In this document: positions 31,139 to 44,100 of the stretch, one piece after another
Position numbering within the stretch: position 1 is the stretch's first letter
Layout: the number at the start of each line of letters is the position of its first letter
From: Hyparrhenia diplandra
Taxonomy: Eukaryota > Streptophyta > Magnoliopsida > Poales > Poaceae
Direction: 5' to 3'
DNA: 64,000 nt
Assembly: GCA_015847255.1 (NCBI GenBank)
Contig: JADLZK010011587.1
Span: forward strand, 1-64,000
The notes under the pieces: model-generated
What the model was told of the DNA's origin: nothing
What the model saw: the letters and a program-made list of their open reading frames with translations, nothing else
Databases searched by the model: none
Position numbers and translations under genes: made by a program

Positions 31139-34100
31139 TGTAACACCCTGGTTTTAAGCACGTCATTAGCATCTACATTTCATGGGCATAATTATCATTT
31201 AGTTACATGCATTCATGCACATGAAATGATAGATGCCATTTGCATGTTTGAATGCATTCAAATTGCTTGTTATGCTTTGCCTTGTCATTTCATGTATGAA
31301 ATGTTTGCATAATTAGTTGTTTAAATTTTATTTATTCTTAGTGATGTTTAGAGAAGGTGTTAGAGCATAAGTGATGTTGGTCATGTCCTCTAATCATGTT
31401 TAATTAGATTTGTTTGACCTAGTTTGACCTTCGGAGTGATTTATCTTCTTTCGCTCAAAAGTCCTAGCTAACATGTTTGCATGTGTGTGCACTCTTCATG
31501 AATTGTGTAGCTAATTTCATGTAGAACAAAAGATGTCATAGGCCGGTTGCATGATTTTGAGTGGATCATGTTCGAAAAGTCAAAGTTTGATCGGTTTGAG
31601 TGTAAATTAGGGTTTTGATTGACCCGAGGAGTGCTCGTGCTTTGATTTTCCGTAGTTTTAAATCTAGGTGGAATTAGGAGAAAGTTTATATAGGTGTTTT
31701 GTTCAGAATTTGATAAGGATCATTTTGTTCAATTGGAGCTTTTTGCTGAATCGGCACGAATCTCGACGCACAAGGCAAAATAGATAGATTAGGGTTTCAA
31801 ATCGGGTTTTTAGTGACGCTTTTGTTTTGGCCGCCATCGAAACCGCCGGGCCGGCCGCGTTGTCGCGACAGCGCCGCCGCGCGAGCCGCGTGTCCGCGCT
31901 CCTCTGCGCCCCTTGTCGCGCTTTGCGCCGTGTAGAAGGGGCCCGCAGGCGTCCCATGCCCTCCACTTCACCCTCTCCCTTCGCCCGCACGCCAACGCGG
32001 CAACCGCCGACGGAATTTGGACGCGCCCCGCGCTGCCACCATCGCCCGTTGCCGGCGTCGAGCACCACCACGACCGCGTCCATGCCCGACCAAGCGCCCT
32101 AGCAACATCACCACCTTGAGCACCATCTCCTCGACCCTCTGGAACCCCGGATCGAGCAAAGGTAGGGCCGCATCGAGCGATTTCCGGCTCTCCGAATTTT
32201 TCGGCCGCCATGGACGCCGCCGCGTCTGAGCTCACCGCCGTGCCCTCTCGTGCCATTTTTCTTGAACCAACTCATGTTCCTTACTCGCCTTCTCACGTCG
32301 GACATGTGTGCGGGTTCAATCGACGAGTGGTGCCGCCGTTTGGCCAAACCGCGCCCGTCGCCGCCGTCTGCGGGGCGCCGCCGCGCTCGGGCCACCGTGG
32401 TCAGCCTCACCCCGGCCGCCTCGAGACTCTTTCCATGCGCATCCACACCACCTCGACGTGCTGATGCTCCAGCACCCATAGATCGAGCCGCTCGAGCCGT
32501 ATCCTCGCCGGAACATGGCCGCGCATAGCCGTGCCGCGCCGCCGCCGGCCGGTGTACCGCCGTCGAACCCCGTCCCGTCGCCTTTGGTTTCGAACAGGTA
32601 GTGAATCTGAGTCGCCTCGAGGGTAGGAAGCTAATGCTCACGCTTGTTTGGCTTGATTTGGCCGGGAACGGGCGAAGTTCACGGAGGCGGCGCCGCCGCC
32701 GCCCGCCGTCGCCACCGCCGCTAGGATCCGTTTTAGGTCGGGCAAAGTACATGCATGCATAGATCTCATCTCAAGGAAGCCGTAGGTGTGCTTGGTTTCG
32801 CCGGAGACCCAACGCCGGGCGAAGTTCCGCCCTTCGCGCCGCCGCCCCTCTGCTCTATGAGTATGACGCGCGGGCCCCATGTGTCAGACCCATTTTCCTT
32901 TTTCTTTTTTCTTTTCCAAAGATGCTTGTTTTCCTTAGAAAATTCATATCTCGAGCTAGGAATGTGGGAAAATTGTGAAACCAATTTTGTTGTGTTACTT
33001 GTCACTAGATCTACAGCAAAAATTATGATATTAGGTTTTCTGGTAGTTTTTATATTTATCTAGATTTATCGCTTTAATTGCCATGAAAATAAGGAAATGC
33101 ATATCTAATTTTTGGTGCATGATAAAATAGTTGTGTCTGTACAAAATGTTCATGTTTTTGGATGTAGAGTGCAGGAAAAATATCATACATGCTATGTTCT
33201 GTGGTGGAAATGTGATTTTCTATTTATGTGCTATTTACCATGCTTTCTTAGGAAATTCATAGAAAAATAATTACTAGGGTTTTTGTCATGATACTTTTTT
33301 TACATGCTTTTGTTACTGTTATGAAGCATTTCATGTTCATGGTTAGGCAGTTTCATACATTTCATAGTACAAAGTATTTTCATGCCTAGTTTTCATGCTA
33401 GCTTACCATTTTTGTATAGGACAGTATATGCATGAGTTTGCCATGAAATGTTTATGGTAGGCATGTTAGACCAGTAGGATGCTCCTGTAATTTTTGTAGA
33501 TTTTTCTAAGGTGTTTATGTATTTATCATAATTATGTTGCTAGGAAAATGCCTTGGAAATGCATGTTTATAGTATGGTAAGGTGTATTGGTAATTTTATT
33601 GTGTGTTCTTGGCATGAATAGGATCTGTTGGTATGCTTAGTTTGATAGCCTTGGCAGTTTGGCAGATTTTTATTCCTAGCATTTATATGATTTATGGTGT
33701 GCATGTGTAGTAGATATTAGGGCATGTCATTTCATGTAAATTAGTTTATCTTTTATGTTGATCAGTAGGTTATTTTGATGCTTTATGATCTTATTTGCTT
33801 GCCGGTCAAATCTGGTAAGGGTTGCATGCTTGGTTAGAGAGTTATAGGAGTTGCATGTAGCTTGTTAGGTTGAAAACAGAGCCTCTGTATTTGCTGTTTT
33901 CGAGGCTGTAGATGTTAGAATCAAGTCTGGAGTATATTGAATGTTTTGTAGATAATTTCATTAGCTTTCCAACGAGTATTTGTTTGCTGAATTTGGAGTT
34001 ATAGAACTCCCTGTGTGACTGTTTGAGCGACAGCATGTCCTGCTGCCCTGTTTTTAGATTAGTGCTAGTGTGAATGTGTGATGTAGGTTAGTATGGTTGC

Positions 34101-35868
34101 TTTATGTAGTTCTAATTTTTGTTCTACGGAAGAGATATCCACTTACTAGTATCATACATCATAATGCATTCATCTCTCATTTTATTTTATTTATATACAA
34201 GCATGTTTCTATGCATTCGTAATATTCACTCGTGCATATGCATGCATCATATCAGGATCGGAGGAGTTAGTTCGGGAGGAGATCAAGGAGCAGGAGGTCA
34301 ACCTTCATCGTCCCGAAGTGCAGCCAAAAGACCCCACAGGAGAAGGAGGACCGTGACTCCAGCTTCCAGAAGACTCTAACTTATTCCTACTACTTTTCTG
34401 AAGGCAAGCCCCGGTGCATGCTGAACTTCCCTATGCTTTCTGAATTAACTTGTTGAGTCCTTTTAATGAATGTTGCATTAAGTATAGGAAGTGGTTGAAA
34501 CCGTTGCTGCACAGATATCCTTGCTGAAGTTGTTGTCCTATCCCATTTAGGAGTCTAGGTTAAATAAATGCTCAGTTATGATGATTGCAGTAGACAGTGA
34601 TTTCCGGTCACTTGTGAGGATTGTTGTTGGGTTAATCATGTTGGTGGTTAACAAGCTGCTGCTGAGAAATTGGTTAATAAAACATGCTTAGATTGGGTGG
34701 ATATTGTGGTCTTCCACCTGATCGATTAAGGACTCTCACTTTGTCGGAAGACAGTCGGAAGTTGAACGTACCTGTTCATATAGTAGGCTCCGCGGAGTCG
34801 TGAGCCACGAAGCTCGTGAGAATGCTAGGGGCCGGTACCTGTACGCTTAACGTCCCTCCTAGGCATGGTCGGTTGGGTTTGATCGGGCGCAAGCAGAGGC
34901 ACCCGAAGCGGCGTCTTTGGTCAGCTCACTTGGTGGCTCGAGAGGGGGGGTTGCCGACGCGGTCCGAGACTTTACGTCCCCTAACGTCTTGGGAGTGATC
35001 AGGTTTACTCTGATCCAGTAGACCCGGTTTATGACAGGGTATTCGCCAGCTGATTTGCAAATCGATTCGAATCGCCATCTCTCCTGGTCAGTGAGAACCC
35101 AGGATGTTTCCACGGCATCGTAGTCTAATATCACAATAATGGTTATTCTTATTCATGCTGCTGATGTTAAAATATTGATCAAGTTACTTATACTGTTATT
35201 TATATATTACTGAGCATATGTTTTAATCTTGACTATACAGGACTTATGGTGTATATATAATAAACAACCTTTTAACCTGGAAGAACCTGAGTAGCATGTG
35301 TAGGCGCATTAACCAACCTTATTTTATGAAATTAAATGTGAGTCAGCCAGCTCCAGATAAAGCCAAGTATAATCCTTGGAGTCTTTTCCTTATTTTCTGG
35401 TTTAAGACGGGTAAGTCTTGCGGAGTACAATTGAGTACTCACGGGTTAATTCCCGATGTTGCAGGTGGCTCCGTCTAGCATGATTCTAGCCTGTTGTGAT
35501 GTGCTGTGGTTGAAGAATAATGCCTAGGGCATGGCAGTCTCCATACTTCCCTGTCTCTTGCTATTACAGGGGTGACACTATGTTGGCACTATCTAATTTA
35601 TTTTGATTTCCGCTGTACAACTATTTTGCTTTCGAAAGCTATTGCTTCCGCACTCTGATCTATCTTTGAAATAAAAGTGTACATCGCACTCTAATTATAA
35701 TATATTCAAGTTTGGTTTGAGATACCTGCGGATTGGAACTACTGAGCTCAACGATCTTGGTTGTGTTGTTGATGAGTTTGAAATCACTCTGAGATTTCCG
35801 GAATACCGGGTTTATATGGACTCAAGTGTAGACTGCGATTGCTTCGGTAATTGCGAATTATACTTGAT
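31139..35868. mobile_element. 4.7-kb insertion in copia gag, TSD TTCTT, probably a long LTR
   Basis: The two copia gag parts are separated by 4730 bp flanked by TTCTT (31134-31138 and 35869-35873). It begins TGTAACACCCTGG, a common start for grass Ty3 LTRs, but the right end does not give a clean CA. The interior is non-coding: many TTTCATG/GCATG motifs, a very GC-rich block at 31810-32880 with open frames on both strands, and GAGTACTCACGGG near 35440, as in long Ty3 LTRs. No gag, RT or integrase. Best guess is a solo LTR of a long-LTR Ty3 element; a non-autonomous element is also possible. Confidence 0.55.
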
Positions 35869-35873
35869 TTCTT

Positions 35874-37724
35874 ATAAATTGGTCGGCTCTGTCACATTCT
35901 TCATCACTAGAACCATCTTCACTTGAGCTGTCACTAAGATCACTAGACTCATCACTAAGAGTTGGAAAGGTCTTAGTTTTAGATTTTACCTTCTTACGCT
36001 TTGCCATAAGACAAATGTGAGAGGAGTAATCATCATCATCATCGGACATGTTGGAGAAGAGCTTTGGTGTAGAGGTTGATTCTTGCATGGCAAAGGTTGC
36101 AATCTTCACATCATCCTCACTTGACTCCTTAGTTGAGTCCCACTCATGCCCAGTGTGTGCTTCTCCCATGGTCTTGCCTCTTCTCTTGTGATCCTTCCTC
36201 TTGTCATTGTTGTTGTCCTTCTTGTACTTGTTGTTCTTGTTCTCATGTGGACAATTGGCAATAAAGTGTTCGGTGCTTCCACAATTGTAGCATGTTCTTT
36301 TCTTCTTGTTTGGAAACCTCCTTTGTACAATCTTGTAGCCATTCTTCTTCAACCCCTTGTGATACTTCTTGATAAATAGAGTCATGTCATCTATGTTCTT
36401 GAAGTTGCCACTATTATCTTCATCATCACTTGAGGAAGAGGTTGAATCAATGTTTTCTTGCATTTTCTTCATTTCTTTGGTTTGACTTGAGGTTGATTGC
36501 TTGCTGCCCTTATTCTTGTTGGAGGTGCTTGGCTTGCTTGATTTGCTTGCTTTGAGAGAAACTTCCTTGCTTTTGATGCCATCCAACTTGGCTTGCAACT
36601 CACCAAGTCTTTTTCTCTCATTTGCTTCCTGTCTTTGCATATCAAATGTGAGCAACCTTCCAAGCACATCATTTGGAGTGAAGTGCTCAAACTTCTTCTT
36701 GTCTCTTATCAAGGTGACAACGGTCTTATTTCTAGGTGCATAAGCTTCAAGCATGACCTTCATCACCTTTTGATCATCAATCTCTTCATCTCCATATCCT
36801 CTAATCTTTCCAACTAGAACCATCAATCGGTCAAACATCTCTTGTGCACCTTCTCCTTCAACAATTACGAACCGGTTGAGCTTGGCCTTCAACAAGTCAA
36901 TCTTGGCCTTCCTCACTTTATCAACACCTTCATATGCAATGTGCAAAGTGTCCCAAATTTGCTTGGCCACATCAACATTCATCACTCTATTATATTCATT
37001 GCCTTCTAGAGAGCTCAAGAGTATGATTGTAGCTTGCCCATTGAGGTGAATCATGAGTAGCTCTTCATTTGTTGGTGCTTCGGGGTTCACCGGTGGTTGG
37101 AAGCCACTGCACACAATCTCTTAAAGACCAGGGTGAAGTGCAATGAGATAGGCTCTCATCAAATGCTTCCACTTGGCAAAGTTAGTCCCATCGAAACGGG
37201 GTAACTTGCCCGCGGGCACATTGATGAAAGACTTCCTATCACGATTAGTCAAATAAGAAGAATAGTTAAAGGATATGGCCGCAAATTTCTTGTTGTTGGA
37301 GCTGCCCTCATCCTTCTTCTTCTCATTCTTCTTGGTTTTTGGCATGTATGACTCATCATCATCACCATCTTCGGAGCTACTTGATAGCTCACTTGATTGT
37401 GCATCAAGATCCATCGACTTGTTGTTTCTAGCTTCTCTTCTCTTGCTTCTTGCTTCCCTAATTCTTCTTCTTTCTTCTTTTCTTTGAAGCTTCTCAATGA
37501 GCTTCAAGCTTCTTAGTCTTTTCTCGCTCAGCTCTCTTGGCTTCTTTGACGGCTTTCTTCTCTTTTCTCTTCCTTCTCTCCTCAAGCCTTTCCGGATCGG
37601 CAACTTGAATGTCGGAGAGAGAGGAAGATGAAAGCTCGTTGCTTGATGCTGTAGGCTTGGCATGAATGGCGACGTTCTCGCCTTCGACCTCGGCTCCTTG
37701 AGCTGAACCTCCTCCGGTCTCCAT
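35874..37724 (-). pseudogene. SIRE-type copia gag, N-terminal and zinc-knuckle part
   Basis: Start ATG at 37724 (METGGGSAQGAEVEG). A frameshift near 37500 leads into KLPRFDGTNFAKWKHLMRAY and LIALHPGL. TAA at 37121-37123 interrupts just before EIVCSGFQPP. The frame resumes with the UBN2-type capsid: RVMNVDVAKQIWDTLHIAYE, KAKLNRFVIVEGEGAQEMFD, PNDVLGRLLTFDMQRQEANE. The zinc knuckle is CYNCGSTEHFIANC. A Ser/Asp-rich tail (FPTLSDESSDLSDSSSEDG) precedes the insertion edge at DRADQFIR. Capsid and nucleocapsid roles are as in other copia elements. Confidence 0.88.
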
Positions 37725-37759
37725 ACTTCATGCGGTGAAGCGCTTGCTGAAGTAAACAA

Positions 37760-37771
37760 GTTTTAATACCA
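37760..37771 (-). other. copia primer binding site (initiator Met tRNA)
   Basis: The minus strand reads TGGTATTAAAAC, a mutated form of TGGTATCAGAGC, 2 bp from the LTR edge at 37774. Confidence 0.75.
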
Positions 37772-37773
37772 CT

Positions 37774-39008
37774 TGTATGATCGCTGGACGCCTAGAGGGG
37801 GGGGTGAATAGGCCTGTTTCAAAAATTAACTAAAAACTCGATCAGTCTATCGAGCGGCACTGCCGCTCGGGCCAAGTAGCACTGCCGCTCTAACGAGCGG
37901 CACTGCCTCACCTGCAGAAAAGGTTAGGCCACAGTTCAAAGTCTACCAATAAAATTTAGATCGGTTAAATTTCCTAGCTTCCTGGACAGATAAAGATAGC
38001 AGATCGAGAGCTGGAATAAGTAGATCGTGAACCATAAAGTAAATCGACCTCAAACCCTAGATCTCCTCAACAACAACAACAATATATATGCAATGTAGAG
38101 TAAAGCAAGCACACGGTGACACAAGGATTTATCCCGTGGTTCAGCTCGCCATAAAGGCTTTTCTAAGTCCACGTTGTTGAGGTTCCACAAAGGAATGAGC
38201 TCACCATAAAGGTTTGCCTCTTTGCCTCGTTCTCAAGTCAAGAGAGTTAACTCTTGAGATGAGGGGTGATTATATTAGTTGCAAGAGGGTGTTACCAACC
38301 TCCCAAGGCTACCACACAAGTTGGCAAGTTCAAGGGCGACGCACTAGCCGGCTAGGAGCAAAACTCCAAGAGTAAAGAACCAAAACCACCAGCCAAAGTG
38401 CGAACCAAGTGCTACTAACAGTGGAGATCAATAGAGCCCTTCTCCAATTGAAGTTTGTTGCCTTTTCTCTCAAGGATTGATGGTAGAAATCAATGGGAAG
38501 CTTGAGGGAGGTGGAGCAACAATGGAGGAAGAGAGAGAGAGCACTTGGGTCTATTCTTTCGAACTGAACAGGTGAGTAGTCGAGGTAACCGTTGTGAGGT
38601 AAGAAAAGAAGGTATAAATACCCCTTCACTTCCAACGGTCAGATTAAGTGCGGCATCGCCAAGACATAATCGAAGCGGCATCACGCTGCTCGAGACTAAG
38701 TCGAAGAAAGAATCGAATGAATTGAACCCTGACTTAGTTTGGAGCTGGAGATTATGTGCTGAAGAAATGAACACTTGGTTGTACGCTTTGACACAGTTGT
38801 TCTAATCCCTCTTAATAGTATGGAGTGTCCTATAATCAAATTCAAAACATAAAAGAATGTAAATCTTCTTTGCTTGAAGTACCAGCTGCAAAGCGAATTG
38901 GGGTACTCCTCCGTTAGGTTGCAACATCCTCCTTAATGCATTTATTGCTTGTCATCTCGATAAATCTCATTAGTCCTCTAGTTAGATTGTCATCAACGCC
39001 AAAACCCA
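37774..39008 (-). repeat. SIRE-type copia 5' LTR
   Basis: On the plus strand it starts TGTATGATCGCTGGACGCCT, followed by AGAGG, a G-run and TGAATAGGCC. It ends near GTCATCAACGCCAAAACCCA. The minus-strand start TGGGTTTTGGCGTTGATGAC is the usual SIRE LTR opening. No partner LTR is visible; the element is truncated at its 3' side. The right edge is approximate. Confidence 0.7.
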
Positions 39009-39271
39009 AAATAGAGGTTTATTGCACTCTCATGATGAAATGAGTTGGTGTTCCCGAACAATTTATAAAGATTATTCACAATTTTGTCTTTTACAAAGAT
39101 ACCACCCTAAAGTCTAGTAACCGTACTAAATTCAACAATAGTTAACGCCTTATTAGAAGTTTGTTCCAAATGGCTCATCGTTTTCTATGAGAAATGGACC
39201 CTGTTAGTTAAAGCTAGTTATAGTCAGACTAAAAATTATTAGCTCAAGTTAGCTAAGCTTTAACTAGTTAA

Positions 39272-40528
39272 TTGCCTAAGAGCAACTCCAACAGTTTGCC
39301 ATTTGTGTTTGGCATTCTCAAATTTTGTCAAAAAGCTCTAAAAACTCCCTCCAATAGTTTGGCATTTGGAGTTGGCAATTTAGTGAGTGTTGGCAAATCA
39401 GGCCGTTTAGAACATCTCCAATAGTTTTGGTATTTTTGATTTGGCATTTGACTTGTTTGCCAACTCCCCATTTCAAATGCCAAGCAAAAAAAAAAAGCTT
39501 CCTCCAACAGTTTGCTATTTTTGGTTTGGCATATGGGAAAAATGAGGCCGGGAGGGAGCAGTTGTTGGTTCCTCGTCGGATCCCGTTCGCAAGTCGCCAT
39601 GTGTCGGGCATGCAAGAGACCCACGCAAGAAATGTCAAAGCTCCCAAGTTTGGCAAAAATGCCAAAGGAGGACCTAATTTTGCCAAACTCACTAAAATGT
39701 AAAAGGGATTTGCAAAAACCGTTGGAGCATTATTTTCTAGACTTTCGGCAAAAAAAATGCAAATGCTAAACCCATATGCAACACTGTTGGAGATGCTTTT
39801 AGAGCAACTCCAATGCGGTTTGCCGTTTGTGTTTGGCATTCTCAAATTTTGCGAAAAAGCTCAAAAAACTCTCTCCAACGGTTTGGCATTTTGAGTTGGC
39901 AATTTAGTGAGTGTTGGTAAATCAAGCGTTTACGTGCATGCGTGCTCTGACGTTTGGCATTCACGGCACATCCGTGCGTATTAGAAGAGGTGGAAGGGCA
40001 TAAACATAATTTTGTTTCTGCCTCAGGGTTCCTGAGGTAAGTTTTCAAGAGGTGGAAGGATATACACATAATTTTGTTTCTCTTTTAGGGTTCCTGATGT
40101 AAATTTGATCTGAGTTTGGCAAATGAATTATGACAAACTGTTGGAGATGAACTCTTTTTAGACTTGGTATTTGCATTTCAGATTTGGCAAACAGAAAAAT
40201 TACCAAACCAGTTTTGCCAAAACTGTTGGAGATGCTCGTTTTTATGCGACGCTAGGGCGTTTGGCATTCACGGCACATCCATACATATTAGAAGAGGTGG
40301 AAGGGAAATAAACATACTCTCGGGGTTCCCGAGGTAAGTTTTCAAGAGGTGGAAGGATATAAACATAATTTTGTTTCTCTTTTAGGTTCATGATGTAAAT
40401 TAGATCTAAGTTTGGCAAATGAATTATGACAATTTGGAGATAAACACTTTTGGACTTTGCATTTGTATTTCAAATTTGGCAAATAGAGAAATTACCAAAC
40501 TAGTTTTACCAAAGTGTTGGAGATGCTC
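39272..40528. mobile_element. cluster of related PIF-like MITEs
   Basis: Repeats of GAGCAACTCCAACAGTTTG (39280, 39801) and CTGTTGGAGATGC (39784, 40137, 40220, 40516), with TTTGGCATTTG and CAAATTTGGC motifs in both orientations, show several nested or tandem copies of one family. The whole block is flanked by AACTAGTTAA (39262-39271 and 40529-40538). The older sequence it interrupts is itself repetitive (GCTAGTTATAGTC, CACGTAGCTAAAAACTAGTT). Confidence 0.65.
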
Positions 40529-41116
40529 AACTAGTTAAAAGTTTGTTTAAAACATTTAGCCCACCACGTAGCTAAAAACTAGTTTAAAATTAGATACGCT
40601 ACGTCGAAACGGACCCTTTAAAACCTGTTTGAAATCACCACGTAGCTAAAAACTAGTTTAAATTAGTTCTAGTGCATCTAAATAAAATAGGTGGGCTATT
40701 TTTTAGACAAATTTTTAACGAGTTGTTAGCCAAGTAGCTAGCCAACCAAATCTAATTTTAACTAATTTTTAGCCCAACTATAATAACTAGCGATTTAACA
40801 GCAATTTTAAAGAACTTTTTTTTTTTTTATGGATTCAATTACTAAATCGGTTTCAAAATAGGACGAAGCGACATGGAAAATGGTAGAACGCCGAACGCGT
40901 CACCGAAGCAAATCTAGAAGCAAAGAACAAGAACGCGGCGAGGTCCACCTCTAGCTCTGACCTGCCCGTCGTTGTCTTCCTTAATCTCAAATTCCCAATC
41001 CTCCTCCGACGCCTCGTTTTCCTGGATCATCCAGCGGGGACGCCGGTGTGTTGCTCGCTCCTCCTCCCTGGTTGCCCGAGGCAGCCGTGCCGGAGGCGGC
41101 GGTGGCGGGGCGGACC

Positions 41117-44100
41117 ATGTACAGATCGGCGGGGGTCGCGATGGCGTGGAACGTGTTCCGGTTCTGCACGGCTCTCCGTGGGCTGGGTTCCATCATGATC
41201 CTGCTCGTCCTCGCCATCGTCGGGGTCACCTACTACGCTGTCGTCCTCTGCAACTACGGCCCCGCTCTCCTCACCGGCGGTGGCGCCAGCCTCGCCGCGT
41301 TCGCCGTCCTGCTCCTCTTCCACTTCCTGGTGCGTATCCTCACGTAGCTAGGGAGGTTGGTGGGGGGTGATTCCCATGGTTCCTCCTTCAGGCGAAATAT
41401 CTGCTCTTTTGGTGGAGAAGATGCTAATATCAGCGGGATTGGGTATCATTGGGTGCCGATCTTAGTTCTTGGAAGCAATTTTGTTATATCATTTGGATTT
41501 TGGATGCCACCGAATGGAACTGTGTTGATTCGGCTACAATTATTATTTTACTAATATGTTTCTAATAACATGGTACATTTGTTTAATATGGGGTACGTCA
41601 AATGTTAAAATGGAGCCAATTATGCTAAATGAAGTTTAATAAGAAGAGTAAAGTTTTCTAGATGATCTGATCAAATGCATTTGAGTTCTACTGATTGTAG
41701 AACTATAAGGTTGACTGAATTTCTGGTGCTTTGTGCACTAACATAGTTAGCTGTAAACAGTAGTAGAGTTATCTTACACCCTTTTCTCACAGTTTTGTTT
41801 AGTGTGTCGATGAGATAATTTGCTTTCTGTTTTGCAGCTTGCTATGCTTTTATGGAGTTATTTTTCTGTCGTGTTCACCGACCCTGGTTCTGTTCCACCA
41901 AATTGGAATCTTGATTTTGATGTGGAGAGGGGAGAAACTGCTCCTCTTACCTCAGAGTTCAGTAGCCAGATGAACTCACAGCAATCTGTGGCTATTGGCA
42001 ATATGGCAAATCCAAGGGTTAGGTATTGTAGGAAGTGCAACCAGTTGAAGCCACCTCGGTGCCACCATTGCTCTGTTTGTAAGTATATATACATGGTTTA
42101 ATCTTTAGGATCAGCTTTATGTTTTCCCAGTTGTCATGAATTTGTTGAAATATTAAGTTGCATGCACCGACCAGTTCAACCCAAAAGCTTGGTTGGTGCA
42201 TGCAACTTAACATGGTATCAAAGCCAGAGGTCTCGAGTTCGAATCCTGGTTAGCGCAATTAAATAAAATAATTGTTGCTCGCTCCTATTCCACGTCTTAG
42301 GCTCGCCCGTCGCTGAGATCTCACGCCGGAGCCTCGATGTGAGGGGGAGTGTTGAAATATAAGTGAATTGTCCACCTCTCCCCATCAGCTTAAGCTTTTG
42401 GGTTGAACTGGTCGGTGCATGCAACTTAATAGAATCTACTAATATCTTTTTTGTGTGCTTTGCCTCTACATGTTTTCAGGTGGAAGATGTGTTCTTAAGA
42501 TGGATCATCATTGTGTGTGGGTTGTCAATTGTGTTGGGGCACTGAACTACAAATACTTTCTTCTCTTCCTGGTATACTACTACTGTACCTGAGATATGCT
42601 CCTGTTTTAGTAGGAAGATAGACTTTTGGGTTTCAAAGTTTGTGGTTGATGTATTATATGTTTATAAAAAACTTGGCCAGTGGTGAAAGATGGCCTCTTG
42701 GTATTGCACAAGGTCAATCTTAATGTGGGTTTCATCCTTATTTATTAATGGTGACACATCAACAGAATTGATGTGGTGGCAACAAAATTAAGAGGAGAGA
42801 GAGAGAGAGGAGATGAGTTTCATGGAATGAAACTCAATTGAGAATTGACACTGTTTCCTAGTGAATGGAAGTCTGTCTAACCTCAATTGCGAGTTCACAG
42901 TTTCAAATCCATATGTTTTGACCTATCTCGTGCGGCTCGATCATCATTGCTTGTCGTCCCTCCATGTTTATCATGCGCTATATATAATTTATTTTACAAT
43001 GCAACTCTGTTACGTATATATGAATATTGAAGTAATTAAACTATTTCTGTTGACCATTTTTTATGCTCATACTTAATTTAATTGAAGCTACATTGTTCAT
43101 ATGGCACATTTGTCACAACACTATGTAATTATTTAAAGCTGTGACTAGCTTATGAAACTGTGAGATGAAACTATGCATTGAGAAATTATTTCATTCATCG
43201 ACCAAAACTTGTAAAGTTGATATGCCACTCTGGGAAAGAGTGCAATGAAACACACTAGCCAGATAAGGCCCTGATACCTGGGCCGCGACCACTGCCACTA
43301 CCCCTGTATGGCCACACCGTTAATGCAGTATGACGCACTGTGATCATTATTATTTTTATTAGTGGGTTGCCAGTGAAGGGTCTTTATTTTCGTGTTACCA
43401 GGGTTTGAAGTTTGAACTGTGGCTAACAGCTCCCTAGGTTGGGGTCTGAGGAGCTAACCGTTACGGTATGAAAGCAATGGGCATGTCCTAAGTTTTATAG
43501 TGCAGGAAGTGAGTCTAGCTCAACTGGTTGGGTGGGAGATGTGGTCATGCACCCATCCACATAGGTTGAATTCCTTTCTCAGCTTTAATTTGTGTACCTA
43601 TTTTCTTCTTAGTCAAAATCACCTCCCTCCTAGGTGGATCACATTTTTTTAAGTTCTGCCATGCAATGAACCAAATTATGGGCAACTTGCCATTTCCTAA
43701 TGCTGATAGGATATGCAATGTTTGTGGCTAATGCTTTAACCCTTTCTTAATAAGAAATTGATTTTCTTCTATCTTTTGTGCAATGTTCCACATCTTTCCA
43801 TAAGTTTTGAATGTAAAACTAAATATGTCATTGCTTGAAATGAATTGTTAACATTAACTATTAGTTAACCATCAGTACTATATCAGTTTCTACTTTTGGA
43901 TTACACCGCTTTAATAGGTAAACAGGTAAACTCATATAAGAGTATCTCCATCAATACTACCTAAAACACACCCTACTTCTTTGAATAGGTAGCCACCTAT
44001 TCTGAGACTACCCATATTTTTCATCCAACTCCAGCAATTACAACCTAAACCATACTACTAAAATTCGTTTTAGTAGTCAACGACACGTGGGGCCCTTTTG

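Noticed and set aside
31810..32752. Candidate GC-rich gene with frames on both strands
   Set aside because: No conserved domain, no splice structure, and it lies inside a retroelement-like insertion.
42213..42260. tRNA gene suspected from TGGTATCAAAGC and GAGTTCGAATCC
   Set aside because: No acceptor stem or cloverleaf; the first motif is the PBS of the TRIM element, and the second is only a box B-like leader sequence.
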